Source: Geomonas ferrireducens (GTDB lineage: Bacteria > Desulfobacterota > Desulfuromonadia > Geobacterales > Geobacteraceae). Taken from it: 64,000 nt of DNA. Within the stretch, counting starts at the first letter, position 1. Each line of letters starts with the position of its first letter. The translations under genes and the position numbers were made by a program. The notes beneath the pieces are model-generated. The model was not told where the DNA came from and ran no database searches. It saw only the letters and a list, made by a program, of their open reading frames with translations. Below, piece after piece: positions 8,325 through 17,700 of the stretch. The stretch lies in the NCBI RefSeq assembly GCF_004917065.1, contig NZ_SSYA01000002.1, positions 1,031,897 to 1,095,896 on the forward strand. Direction: 5' to 3'.

Positions 8325-9176
8325 TTATACCTGCTGCAGGGCGGAGAGAACCCGCTTCAGGCTATCCTGCACCGTGTGCGAGAGCTCGGTCAGCTGGGGA
8401 TTGCCGACCAGGGCGAGCCCCGCCACCGGGTCCATCATCATCACGACGGTGCGGGTCTCGCTTGCCGAGTAGACCGCGACGTTGCAGGGAAGCAGGGTGC
8501 CGATGTCGAGCTCCACCCCGAAGGCCTGGTAGGCGAGGCCCGGGTTGCACGCGCCCAGGATGTGGTAGTTGCGGAATTCCTTGTCCAGCTTCTCCTTGAA
8601 CTTTTGCCGCACGTCGATCTCGAAGAGCACCCCGAAGCCCTCCTTCTGCAGCTCCTGATGGACCCTCGGCAGCGCTTCAGCGAAGGGTAGCATCACGGTG
8701 GCCCCGAAGGCATACGGGGTGGCAAGGGGCATCGCTTCCTGCTTTTCCAGTGTTTCGGCTCTCTCTTTCAAGCTCATCACCTCTCTTTGTATCTGTTCCG
8801 GCAGATCCCTGCGGATCATCCGCTCCGCCTCGTCGTCCTTGGGAACCCAGTCCACTTCGATGGTCAGGACCATGGGGGCCACCGGACTTTGCACCGACGA
8901 CGGAACGACCCGGTTGATGACGCGGCCGCTGAAAAGGGGGTGATCGATGAGGAAGTACTGCACCTCACCGCGCGGCTTGTCGAGCACCACCTTTTCCTTG
9001 ATCACCACCCCTTCCGCCTTGATCTCGCGTAAAAGCCCGTTGCCGTACTGCTGCAGGACGCGCGCATGGGTCACCCCCGGCAGGTAGGAGTGCGGCTGCT
9101 CCACCTTGTCGACGAGAAGCGTCCATACCGTGTCCAGCGCAGCGTGAACCTCGCAGCTAAAAGATATCTTGCGCAT
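8325..9176 (-). CDS. SRPBCC-like domain fused to a DUF302 domain
   Basis: The 283-residue protein has two parts. Residues 1-150 look like an SRPBCC/START-type ligand-binding domain (CEVHAALDTVWTLLVDKVEQ, ending in a repeated beta pattern). A short charged helix follows (RDLPEQIQREVMSLKERAE). Residues 160-283 match DUF302 (GFGVLFEIDVRQKFKEKL, YHILGACNPGLAYQA, VMMMDPVAG). No function is assigned to this pairing. The ATG at 9176 follows GGAGGTGCACGCC. The frame also has a TTG at 9203, but the good ribosome binding site lies between the two, so the shorter form is chosen. It is the first gene of the run that includes DUF488, aconitase and pdhA. Confidence 0.8.
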   Translation of the reverse strand: MRKISFSCEVHAALDTVWTLLVDKVEQPHSYLPGVTHARVLQQYGNGLLREIKAEGVVIKEKVVLDKPRGEVQYFLIDHPLFSGRVINRVVPSSVQSPVAPMVLTIEVDWVPKDDEAERMIRRDLPEQIQREVMSLKERAETLEKQEAMPLATPYAFGATVMLPFAEALPRVHQELQKEGFGVLFEIDVRQKFKEKLDKEFRNYHILGACNPGLAYQAFGVELDIGTLLPCNVAVYSASETRTVVMMMDPVAGLALVGNPQLTELSHTVQDSLKRVLSALQQV

Positions 9177-9286
9177 GGCGTGCACCTCCGCTCGCTTGCC
9201 CAACGGTTCATTAGATTAATGCCCCGTTCCGAAGACACAACTCGACAACTGTACCCGATTGTGGAAACCGGGCAATGGCCACCCCG

Positions 9287-9306
9287 GCATTTTCATGGGA
9301 AAATGC
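9287..9306. other. Perfect 8-bp hairpin upstream of the SDR gene
   Basis: GCATTTTC and GAAAATGC are separated by 4 bases. A second pair, CCTTCC and GGAAGG, follows at about 9326-9354, before a TTGACA at 9371. It could be a structured leader or a terminator-like element; I cannot assign it to a known RNA family. Confidence 0.35.
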
Positions 9307-9436
9307 GTAGCGGCGGGGGTAAGCCTTCCTGATGTCCGAAGCGATGGGGAAGGCCCAGGTAGCTCTTGTCTTGACATGTGTTGTGGATTAAGATGGCCGC
9401 CTTGGCAGGCGAATCTGGATCGGGAGGATTTTCAGC

Positions 9437-10192
9437 ATGAAGAAGACCGCACTGATAACCGGGGCATCCTCGGGCTTTGGCGCCGCCTGCGCGCGCACGC
9501 TGGCGGAAAAGGGATGGCAACTGGTGCTGACGGCCCGCAGGGCCGAGAGGCTCGCCGCTCTGCAGCGTGAGCTCTCGGTGCAGACGCCCGTGCACACGCT
9601 GGCCCTGGACGTAAGGGACGCGGAGGCGGTGGCCGCTTCCTTCGCTTCGCTGCCGCCTGAGTTCGCCGAGGTGGACCTCCTGGTGAACAACGCGGGGCTC
9701 GCCCTAGGCCTTGAGCCCGCCCACGCGGCGTCGCTTGAAGACTGGGACACCATGGTGGACACCAACGTGAAGGGGGTGATGTACTGCACCCGCGCCATCC
9801 TCCCGGGGATGGTGGCGAGAAACCGCGGGCACGTCGTCAACATAGGTTCGGTGGCCGGCAGCTGGCCCTACCCCGGCGGCAACGTGTACGGCGCGACCAA
9901 GGCGTTCGTGCAGCAGTTCTCCCGCAACCTGCGCGCGGACCTGCTCGGCACCGCAATTCGGGTCACCAACATCGAGCCCGGCATGGCGGAGACCGAGTTT
10001 TCGAAGGTGCGCTTCAAGGGGGATGACGAGAAGGCGGGACGCGTCTACACCGGCACCGAGGCGCTGCAGGCAGAGGACATCGCGGACATCGTCGCCTGGG
10101 TCGCCTCAGTCCCGGCACGGGTTAACGTGAACAGCGTCGAGGTGATGTCGGTGCACCAGGCCTGGGGGCCACTGGCGGTGGACCGCTCCTGA
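9437..10192 (+). CDS. ydfG: Short-chain dehydrogenase, YdfG-like
   Basis: The 251-residue protein is a classical SDR: cofactor motif TGASSGFGAA (residues 7-16), NNAG at about residue 84, catalytic Ser in NIGSVAGSWPYPGG and the YGATK active site near residue 153. RR after the first strand (LTARRAERL) favours NADP(H). The best match in pattern is YdfG, which oxidises serine, 3-hydroxypropionate and related 3-hydroxy acids. GGGAGGATTTTCAGC precedes the ATG. It stands alone, with a terminator 28 bases downstream. The substrate is inferred. Confidence 0.85.
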   Translation: MKKTALITGASSGFGAACARTLAEKGWQLVLTARRAERLAALQRELSVQTPVHTLALDVRDAEAVAASFASLPPEFAEVDLLVNNAGLALGLEPAHAASLEDWDTMVDTNVKGVMYCTRAILPGMVARNRGHVVNIGSVAGSWPYPGGNVYGATKAFVQQFSRNLRADLLGTAIRVTNIEPGMAETEFSKVRFKGDDEKAGRVYTGTEALQAEDIADIVAWVASVPARVNVNSVEVMSVHQAWGPLAVDRS

Positions 10193-10220
10193 GGCGGAGA
10201 AACAAGGGATGGTCAATAAA

Positions 10221-10256
10221 AAAGGGGAGCCCGTTAAACCGGAAGCTCCCCTTTAG
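10221..10256. terminator. Bidirectional terminator between ydfG and the hemerythrin gene
   Basis: AAAGGGGAGC and GCTCCCCTTT form a stem around CCGTTAAACCGGAA, with A-rich sequence on the left and a T-rich run on the right. It serves two convergent genes. Confidence 0.8.
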
Positions 10257-10282
10257 CTTTTCTCGTGAGCGCCCTACCCCGC

Positions 10283-10750
10283 TCAGCGCAGCTCGCCGTC
10301 GCCGTTACCGTCGTCGTTGCCGTTGCTCCCCCCGCTCCCCTGGTCCTGGCCGGTCGCCTTCAGGTAATCGATGAACTCCTTGTCCAGCTTGTTGAAGTGC
10401 GAACGAAGCCACTCGCACATGGCGGTGATCACCGCAACGATCATGAGGGTGTTGTCCCCCTGCTCGGTATGCAGGCTCTCAAGGCGGAGCACCTCCCGGA
10501 AGAAGATCTCGTGCTGGTGCTTGTGTCCCTGGTATCCGGGAAAGCCGGATTCGAGCTGCAGCTTCTCCTCATCGCGGAAATGCCACCTCACGTATTTCTT
10601 CAGGAACCACATGAGCCTGCCGATCTCCTCGCCCCCCTTCCTGTTCTTCGCCCCCTTCAGCAGATCATCGACACGGCGCAGCAGCTCCTTGTGCTGCCTG
10701 TCTATCGCCTCGCTCCCTGTTGCCATGTCGTCACGCCACTGCGTCAACAT
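10283..10750 (-). CDS. Bacteriohemerythrin
   Basis: The 155-residue protein has the hemerythrin iron ligands in order: His in DRQHKELL, WHFRDEEK, GHKHQHE and a final LRSHFNKLDKEF with His and Asp. The family binds oxygen at a diiron site, and in anaerobes it is thought to store, sense or remove oxygen. The C-terminal 20 residues are a Gly/Asn/Asp-rich tail without structure. The start at 10750 (MLTQWRDDM) follows AAAGGAGAGTACTTG. The frame is open further upstream, but the extra residues do not resemble the family. Confidence 0.9.
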   Translation of the reverse strand: MLTQWRDDMATGSEAIDRQHKELLRRVDDLLKGAKNRKGGEEIGRLMWFLKKYVRWHFRDEEKLQLESGFPGYQGHKHQHEIFFREVLRLESLHTEQGDNTLMIVAVITAMCEWLRSHFNKLDKEFIDYLKATGQDQGSGGSNGNDDGNGDGELR

Positions 10751-10856
10751 CAAGTACTCTCCTTTAACTGCCGGGCCGCTGCTGTCGGCCTTCCCAGGTT
10801 TTCTGCCGGTTATCGTACCCATCGGCACCGTCCCCCTACTGCTTGAGAACTTTCGT

Positions 10857-10892
10857 TAAAAAAAAGCGCCCCGGGCTGGATCCCGGGGCGCT
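10857..10892 (-). terminator. Rho-independent terminator after tatA
   Basis: AGCGCCCCGGG and CCCGGGGCGCT make an 11-bp stem with a 6-base loop. On the minus strand it is followed by eight T residues. It ends the formate dehydrogenase accessory transcript. Confidence 0.9.
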
Positions 10893-10920
10893 GGAGGGGC
10901 ACGATGACATTGCAGGGCTC

Positions 10921-11094
10921 TTAAGCCTTCTTCTCCTCGTTCAGCTGCACCACGTCTTCGCCGGACGATGCCTTCTTGAAGTTCTTGATGCTGCTCCCGA
11001 GGGCCTGCCCCAGCTGCGGGAGCTTGGCGGGGCCGACTACCACGAGTGCTATCACGAGTACGATGATCATTTCCGGCATACCGAATCCAAACAT
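10921..11094 (-). CDS. tatA: Twin-arginine translocase subunit TatA
   Basis: This 57-codon gene encodes MFGFGMPEMIIVLVIALVVV followed by the conserved hinge GPAKLPQLGQALG, an amphipathic helix and a charged tail. That is the TatA/TatE pattern: one membrane helix that assembles into the channel exporting folded proteins. AAGGAGAAGGTAA precedes the ATG. It lies 40 bases after fdhD-mobA, with a strong terminator after it, so it is the last gene of the formate dehydrogenase run. The placement fits the Tat signal on the catalytic subunit. No tatB or tatC is near. Confidence 0.93.
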   Translation of the reverse strand: MFGFGMPEMIIVLVIALVVVGPAKLPQLGQALGSSIKNFKKASSGEDVVQLNEEKKA

Positions 11095-11134
11095 TTACCT
11101 TCTCCTTTGTACGCCCCTTTCAGGGCGGCCCGGC

Positions 11135-12535
11135 TTAAGCCTGGGCTTTATGAGCTGTTTCGTTGGCGGCCGGGATCGCACCTTCGCTCCGGGCCTTGTC
11201 GTTGTTTCTGAGTTCGTAGTACTCCTGCGGCGTGTTGATGTTGCTGAAGGAGTCGAAGCGTGGGTCGAAGCGCGCCACCTCGCTTGCCGGGACCTCGTTC
11301 ACCTTGAGCTGGGGCAGTATCGATACGATGCGCCGCTTCCCCTCTTCCAGGCAGGCCTCCATGGCCGTCAGGGCGCTCTTGTTGTAGAGCGCGTGGAGCG
11401 GCTCGAAGCCGTGCTCGCTCATGGGGAGGACCAGGTCGCAGTCCCCCCGGCGGCTCACGATGTGCCTGATGAGCCCCGGATCGAGGTGCGGCATGTCGCA
11501 GGCTACGGTGAAGACGCTCGGGTTGTTCGCCTGGGCGAGCCCGGCATGGATCCCGGCCAGCGCGCCCATCCCGACGTAGAGGTCGGGCACCTTGCGGCAC
11601 GGGAGGAATTGGTACTGCTCCGGGGTGTTGGTCACCAGGATCACCTCGGTGAAGAGCTCGGAAAGCTCCCGGTAGATGCTCTCGATGAAGCGCCCTCCCT
11701 TGTGCGGTAGGAGCGCCTTGTTGCTCCCCATGCGGCTCGAGGCGCCGCCGGCTAAGATCACGCCGGTCACCCCGGCGATTCTATCGTCCCCCCCCATGCT
11801 GAGCGCTTCCGGGTGGGTGTAGACCTTGAAGCTGTCGGCGCGGACGTAACCGACCAGGGTGATGCCCGCGTCTTCGGCCATCTTCACCGCCATGTCGGTG
11901 GGCGAGGTGCGCGAGGCTATCACGTCGATGCCCAAAAGCGATGCCTTGGCGACCAGCTCGGTGGAGACGCGTCCCGAGGTCACCAGTATGGTTCCAGCCA
12001 GGGAGATCCCCTTCAGGAGGGCCTCCCCGGCGATTCTGTCGATGGTATTGTGGCGGCCGATGTCTTCCGCGTGCAAAAGGAGCGTCTCGCTCCCGACGCC
12101 TGCGGAGTGCATCCCGCCGTGGTTCTTGTAACCTTCGCTCTTCACAGCCAGCTGCTGCATCAGGGCGAAGATGGTCTCGGGCGCATGCACCCTGGACGGC
12201 CCGGCTTTCTTCTCGGGCTTGGGCATGTTGAAGGTGATGCCGGTGCCGCAGCCGGAGGTGAGCACCGGTTTCAGGCGCTCGGGGAGCTCGCCGCGGATGG
12301 TGACGCTGGCGGCGCCGAAGTCCTGGCAGATGGCGAGGGCGAGAAAGTCGTCCACGCTGGAGACGAAGCCCTGCAGGCGCAAAAAGCCAGCAACCAGGAA
12401 GCGCAGGTCGTGCGGCGATGCGATAAGGGTCGCCATCTCGCGCCCGTTCACCACCAGCTGCAGGGGGTATTCGTTCACCACCCCGCCATCCACCTGCTCC
12501 ACTACGCCCTTCTTGAAACTGTAAATGGTTGCCAC
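11135..12535 (-). CDS. fdhD-mobA: Fused FdhD sulfurtransferase and MobA guanylyltransferase
   Basis: The 466-residue product joins two molybdenum-cofactor proteins. Residues 1 to about 240 are FdhD (LVAGFLRLQGF, the active-site loop TSGCGTGITF, the HNTIDRIAGEAL and SGRVSTELVAKA motifs), which moves sulfur from a desulfurase onto the cofactor for formate dehydrogenase. From about residue 255 comes MobA, with the nucleotide-binding loop LAGGASSRMGSNKALL at residue 260 and FTVACDMPHLDP; MobA adds GMP to the cofactor. The GTG start at 12535 is chosen because AAGGAGTCCGCAG precedes it. The upstream extension in frame is Pro/Arg-rich and overlaps a repeat. The usual separate proteins are about 265 and 200 residues, so both halves are complete. 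Confidence 0.93.
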   Translation of the reverse strand: MATIYSFKKGVVEQVDGGVVNEYPLQLVVNGREMATLIASPHDLRFLVAGFLRLQGFVSSVDDFLALAICQDFGAASVTIRGELPERLKPVLTSGCGTGITFNMPKPEKKAGPSRVHAPETIFALMQQLAVKSEGYKNHGGMHSAGVGSETLLLHAEDIGRHNTIDRIAGEALLKGISLAGTILVTSGRVSTELVAKASLLGIDVIASRTSPTDMAVKMAEDAGITLVGYVRADSFKVYTHPEALSMGGDDRIAGVTGVILAGGASSRMGSNKALLPHKGGRFIESIYRELSELFTEVILVTNTPEQYQFLPCRKVPDLYVGMGALAGIHAGLAQANNPSVFTVACDMPHLDPGLIRHIVSRRGDCDLVLPMSEHGFEPLHALYNKSALTAMEACLEEGKRRIVSILPQLKVNEVPASEVARFDPRFDSFSNINTPQEYYELRNNDKARSEGAIPAANETAHKAQA

Positions 12536-12583
12536 CTGCGGACTCCTTGAAAGCTTGCGTTTTACCTTGCCGTGCCCCACCCG

Positions 12584-12620
12584 TCCCTCCCCCGCTCGCG
12601 CGGGAGAGGGACTTGGAGGG
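12584..12620. repeat. GC-rich hairpin between the NrfD and fdhD-mobA genes
   Basis: CCCTCCCCCGCTCGCGCGGG followed by AGAGGGACTTGGAGGG can fold on itself. It fills the 138-base gap inside the formate dehydrogenase operon and looks like a dispersed intergenic repeat. It could lower expression of the distal genes. Confidence 0.5.
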
Positions 12621-12673
12621 TTTCCTCGTACTTCTGTATTACCCGGCCTCAAGGGCCGGTACTCCCTTCACGC

Positions 12674-13876
12674 TTAGGCCTTGGCGGCACCGTGTGCGTG
12701 GCCTTGCTCGTTTTTGCGGAAGTGGTCCGGGATGGAATAATCCACGGTTTCCGGGTGGTGCTCGAAGATCGGGAAGTACTTCGCGATCAGCACGAAGAAC
12801 AGGATGTGCGCCGCGATGATGCCGATGGTCACCACGGACTCCAGGAAGGAGGGGTAATAGAAGGTTCCCGGAGCCTCCATGCCGAACATGGAGACGTTGA
12901 AGCGGTTCAGGATGACGCCTGCGATGACGAGCCAGGCAGCCGTGGCGCGCAGACGGTTGTTCTCACGCACGTTGCCGTTCATCAGCATGACCAGCGGGAG
13001 GAGGACGCCGCACACGACCTCGACGGCGAAGAGCACCAGCAGGCCGGGACGGTTGAAGAGCGGCCCCTCGGTGAGTGCCACCAGGGAGAACACCTTCACG
13101 GTCAGGTACACGGTGATGCCCCAGGGGAGGATCTTGGCCAGGGTCTCGAGCAGTTCGCTCTCGTCCGGCTGCCCCATGTACTTGTGGCTCATGGTGGCCT
13201 CCACGATGATGATGGAGATACCGGCGCACATGGCGGAGAGCCAGAAGAGAAGCGGCAAGAGCGGGTTGTACCAGAGGCTGTGCAGCTTATCGACAGCGAT
13301 CAGGAAGAAGGTCCCGAGCGACGACTGGTGCAGCGTCGAGATGGAAGCCGCCGCGACGACGAGCGGCATCTCGATGGTGCGCAGCAGGCGCAGCGGCACG
13401 TGATAGCCGAACTTCTCGCACACCGGCGACAGGAACTCGAGGAAGAGCACCGTCGTGTAGGCGGCGATGCACATGGAAACCTCGAACATCGGGGAGTGCG
13501 GGTTCCAGTACACCATGGTGTGCCAGCAGCGCTGCGGCTGACCGAGGTCGAGCAGAAGCCCCACGCAGACCAGGGAGTAGCCTAGGAAGCCGGTCACGAT
13601 GGCCGGGCGCACCAGCGGCTCGAGCTTCTTTATGTGGAAGCAGTGCACGATGGCCCCGAGGGTGAAGGCGCCGGCCGCAAGAGGAACCGCGGTGACGACG
13701 TCGAAGGAGATCCAGAGACCCCAGGGGAAGGTGTCGTTCAGGTTGGTGGTGACGCCCAGGCCGAAGACGAAACGGGCCAGGGAGGCGAGCGCGCCGAGGG
13801 ACACCAGGACGATCAGGAACTTAACGAAGCGGTGGTAGCCCTTGATCTCGTTAACGATTATCTTTGCAGCGGTCAT
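12674..13876 (-). CDS. NrfD/HybB-type membrane subunit of formate dehydrogenase
   Basis: The 400-residue protein has about ten membrane helices and the NrfD/PsrC pattern (FPWGLWISFDVVTAVPLAAG, GLLLDLGQPQRCWH, HQSSLGTFFLI). NrfD proteins carry no heme and exchange electrons with membrane quinones through the iron-sulfur partner. Here it follows the iron-sulfur subunit gene directly (stop and start adjacent at 13876/13877) and takes the place of the cytochrome b subunit of the E. coli enzyme. The C-terminus is charged and His-rich. GGAGGAGAGCTAG precedes the ATG. Confidence 0.9.
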   Translation of the reverse strand: MTAAKIIVNEIKGYHRFVKFLIVLVSLGALASLARFVFGLGVTTNLNDTFPWGLWISFDVVTAVPLAAGAFTLGAIVHCFHIKKLEPLVRPAIVTGFLGYSLVCVGLLLDLGQPQRCWHTMVYWNPHSPMFEVSMCIAAYTTVLFLEFLSPVCEKFGYHVPLRLLRTIEMPLVVAAASISTLHQSSLGTFFLIAVDKLHSLWYNPLLPLLFWLSAMCAGISIIIVEATMSHKYMGQPDESELLETLAKILPWGITVYLTVKVFSLVALTEGPLFNRPGLLVLFAVEVVCGVLLPLVMLMNGNVRENNRLRATAAWLVIAGVILNRFNVSMFGMEAPGTFYYPSFLESVVTIGIIAAHILFFVLIAKYFPIFEHHPETVDYSIPDHFRKNEQGHAHGAAKA

Positions 13877-14716
13877 CTAGCTCTCCTCCTTCGGCGTAGC
13901 GCCGGATTTTCTCTGTTCCTCTTCCTTGGCGATCCTCTCCTTCCGGTGGTTGAACCAGGAAAGCAGCGACAGCGAAGAGCCTACGGTGAGGAAGATCCCC
14001 GGCACGAGGCGCAGCGCCTGCCAGGTGTAGGACGGGAGCGGGCGCTTGGTGACCGGTTTGAAACCGAGCTCGTCGAACGGGAGCGCGGTCAGGTAGATGA
14101 CGGAGGTACCGCCGGCCTCTTCGGAGCCGTAGAGCTTCTTCAGGTACTTCTCCGGACGGGCGGCTATCCTCTTGTTGGCTTCCTTGATCATGTCCTCGCG
14201 GTTGCCGTAGGTGATGGCCGAGACGCAGGTGGTGGCGCAGGCCGGCTTCAGCCCTTCCTTCACCCTGGAGTAGCAGCCGGTGCACTTTCTCACCAGCGGC
14301 AGCGCCTTGCTCCACTCGTATTTGGGCACCCCGAACGGGCAGGCGACCATGCAGAAGCGGCAGCCGATGCAGCGGTCCGCGTCATAGGTGACCGGGCCTT
14401 CCTTGGTCTTCTTGAAGGCGCCTACCGGGCAGACCGATGCGCAGGCCGGCTCGTTGCAGTGCATGCACATCTCTTTGTAGAAGGCGAACTCGTTCTGCCC
14501 GTTCTTCTCGTAGTCGCGGAACTTGATGCGGGTGAAGGTGTATTCCGACATGAGCGGCGGGTTCTGGTAACCCTCGCCGGTGAAGAACTCCGTCTTCTCG
14601 GCGCCCAACTGGTTCCACTGCTTGCAGGCAACCTGGCAGCCGCGGCAGCCGGTGCACTTGGTCATGTCGATCAAAAATGCCTTGTTCTTGCCGAAATCTT
14701 TGTTTTCGCTGCTCAT
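13877..14716 (-). CDS. Formate dehydrogenase iron-sulfur (beta) subunit
   Basis: The 279-residue protein has four four-cysteine groups for [4Fe-4S] clusters: CTGCRGCQVAC, CMHCNEPACASVC, CIGCRFCMVAC and CTGC...CATTC. A C-terminal membrane helix (about residues 240-260, LVPGIFLTVGSSLSLLSWF) anchors it next to the NrfD subunit. It passes electrons from the catalytic subunit to the membrane subunit. Its ATG overlaps the stop of the catalytic gene in the sequence ATGA. There is no Tat signal, so it probably travels with the catalytic subunit. Confidence 0.93.
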   Translation of the reverse strand: MSSENKDFGKNKAFLIDMTKCTGCRGCQVACKQWNQLGAEKTEFFTGEGYQNPPLMSEYTFTRIKFRDYEKNGQNEFAFYKEMCMHCNEPACASVCPVGAFKKTKEGPVTYDADRCIGCRFCMVACPFGVPKYEWSKALPLVRKCTGCYSRVKEGLKPACATTCVSAITYGNREDMIKEANKRIAARPEKYLKKLYGSEEAGGTSVIYLTALPFDELGFKPVTKRPLPSYTWQALRLVPGIFLTVGSSLSLLSWFNHRKERIAKEEEQRKSGATPKEES

Positions 14717-17700
14717 GCGCGCTTACCCCCTTTCTCGATGTTGCAGAGGAATGCCTTGAATTCGGGGATGCTCGTGTTCGCGCAACCGACCGACGGCGTG
14801 AGGACGTTGCCCGAGTCGCCGGTAGCCATGCCTGCATAACCGAAGTGCCAGGGGAGACCCACCTGCTCTATCTCTTTTCCCTGCACGTTGAACGGCTTCA
14901 GCCTGGAGGTGACCAGGGCCTTCGCCTCGATGGAACCGCGCTCGCTCGTTATCTTCACCATGTCGCCGTTCGAGATCCCCTTGGCGCGGGCAAGCGTTTG
15001 GGAGATCTCGACGAACATGGTCGGGACCAGTTCGACGAGCCACGGCAGCGAACGGGTCATAGCACCCGCCTGCCAGTGCTCGGTCATCCTGTAGGTGGTG
15101 CCGACGTACGGGAACTTCGTCGTATCGCTGGTCATGTTGGCCGGGATCTTGACGGCCGGGTTGGTCTGCGTCTTGGAGAGGAGGTTCTTGGCCGGGCTTT
15201 CCACCGGCTCGTAGTGCTCGGGGAACGGACCGTCCTTCATGTCCAGGGCGTAGAGGCGTGCATGCCCTTCCGGGAGCATGATGAAGGGGTACTTCCCTTC
15301 CTTGTCGTCCTTCATCGGCGGCCAGGGGCCGTCGGGTACGTCGCCCTTCCACTTCTTCTCCAGGGCATCCCAGGCGATGACGGCACGCTTCGGGTTGAAG
15401 GGGGCACCTTCCTGGTTGACCGAGGCGCGGTTGTAGATGATGCGGCGGTTGACCGGCCAAGCCCAGGACCACTTCGGGAACAGGCCGAGCCCGGTCGGAT
15501 CGCTCGCGTCGCGGCGCGCCATCTGGTTGCCGTCCTTCGTGTAGGAGCCGCAGTAGATCCAGCAGCCGGAGACGGTGGAGCCGTCGTCCTGCAGGTACTT
15601 GAACATCGGGACCTGGTCACCCTTTTTGAACTCGAGGGTCTTGTCCTTGTCGACGATGGTCATGTCCTTCGTGAAGTAGCCGTTGATCTCCTTGGCCACC
15701 AGGTGCACTTCCGGCTCATCCCCCTCGCCGTAGTTCCAGGCGAGTTTGGTGATCGCCTCGGGGAAGGCGCCGCCTTTCTCGTACGCCTTCTTCATGCGCT
15801 TGGCGAACTGGTTCAGGATCCAGAGGTCGCTCTTCGCATCGCCCACCGGCTCGGCGGCCTTGTAACGCCACTGGGTCCAGCGGCCGGAGTTGGAGATGGA
15901 ACCTTCCTTCTCGACGGAGGAGGCTGCCGGGAGCATGAAGACCTCGGTCTTGATGTCCTTCGGGTTGACGCCCGGGCGCTTCCAGAAGATGGAGGTCTCG
16001 GTCTCCCAGAGGTCGACGGTTACGAGCCAGTCGAGCTTGCCGAGCGCCTCGCGGGTCTTCAGGGAGTCCGGACCGCCCACCGCCGGGTTCTGCCCCATGC
16101 AGACCAGGCCCTGCAGTTCGCCCTTGCCCATCTTCTCCATCATCTTGACGAAGGAGTAGTTGCCGCTTCTCTTCGGGAGATAGTCGTAGCAGAAGCCGTT
16201 CTCGGCGGTGGCGTTGTCGCCGTACCAGGCCTTCAGAAGGCTCACGGTGTACTTCGGGGTGTTGCCCCACCAGTTGGCGCTCTTCTTGTCCTTGGTCTTG
16301 GGGGTCCACTTCTCGAGGTAGGCCTTGAGGTCTACGTTGTCGAACTCAGGGGACTTCAGGTAGCCCGGGAGCAGGTGGAAGAGCAGACCGTAGTCGGTCG
16401 AGCCCTGGACGTTGCTCTCACCGCGCAGCGCGTTCACGCCGCCGCCGGCGATGCCGATGTTGCCCAGAAGAAGCTGCAGCATGGCGGTGGCACGGACGTT
16501 CTGGGAGCCGTGGGTGGACTGGGTGATACCCATCGCGTAAAGGATGGTACCCGCCTTGTCGGCGCGCCCGGTGGAGCAGTAGGCCTTGGCGACTGCGATG
16601 TAGTCTTCCTTCTTGGTCCCGGTGATGTTGCAGACCATGTCCACGGTGTAGCGGGAATAGTGCTTCTTAAGGAGCTGGTAGACGCAGCGCGGGTCCTTCA
16701 TGGAATGGTCGCGCTTGGGGTTGCCGGAGCCGTCAACCGCGTAGGCCCAGGCCTTCGGATCGTAGGTCTTCTCCTGGTCGTCGAAGGAGCAGAAGATACC
16801 CTCGTTGAAGTCGTACTTCTCGTTCACGATGAAGGAGGCGTTGGTGTACTCGCGTACGTACTCCTCGTGGATCATGTTGTTCTGCAGCGCGTAGTTGATC
16901 ATGCCGCCCAGGAAGGCGATGTCGGTGCCCGGACGGATCTGCGCGTAGTGGTCCGCCTTGGAGGCGGTCCTGGTGAAGCGGGGATCGACGGCGATCAGCT
17001 TCCCGCCCTGATCCATAGCCGCCTCGATCCATTTCATGGAAATCGGGTGATTCTCGGCCGGGTTGCAGCCGATAGCGAGGATCGCGTCAGCGTTTTTCAG
17101 GTCGATCCAGTGGTTGGTCATTGCACCACGCCCAAACGAAGCCGCCAGACCGGCGACTGTAGCGGAGTGTCATATTCGGGCCTGGTGTTCGAGGTTCGCA
17201 ACACCCATGGCGCGGGAGAACTTGCTCCAGAGGTAGCACTCCTCGTTGTCAAGGCCTGCCCCCCCCAGGAAACCCATCCCCTCGGTGCGGTTGACAACGT
17301 ATTCCTTGTTGTCCTTTTTGTTGATCTCTTTGGCCTTGAAGGTCTTGTCGCGCGTTTCCTTCATCTTCTGCGCGATCCGCTCCAGAGCCCAGTCCCACGA
17401 CTTCTCTTCGAACTTGTCGCTGCCGGGTGCACGGTACATCACCTTCTGCAAACGACGCTCGTTGTTGGCCACCTGGAACAGCGCGCTACCCTTCGAGCAG
17501 AGGGCACCCTGGTTGATCGGATGCTGTGTGTCCCCCTCGATGTTGACGATCTTGCCGTTCTTGGTATGAACCACAAGCCCGCAACCTACCGCGCAGAAAG
17601 GACAGATGGTGGTCGAGCTTTTCAGCCCCTTGGTGCGCAGTTGCGTGCCGTCTGCGCCGCCCGCTTCTGCTTTTTTGCCGGAGAGGATCAGCGCTGCCGC

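Noticed and set aside
10751-10856. Cyclic dinucleotide (GEMM) riboswitch before the hemerythrin gene
   Set aside because: The stretch is GC-rich and can fold, but the conserved GGGCAAACC and GACGCAAAGCC blocks are not present.
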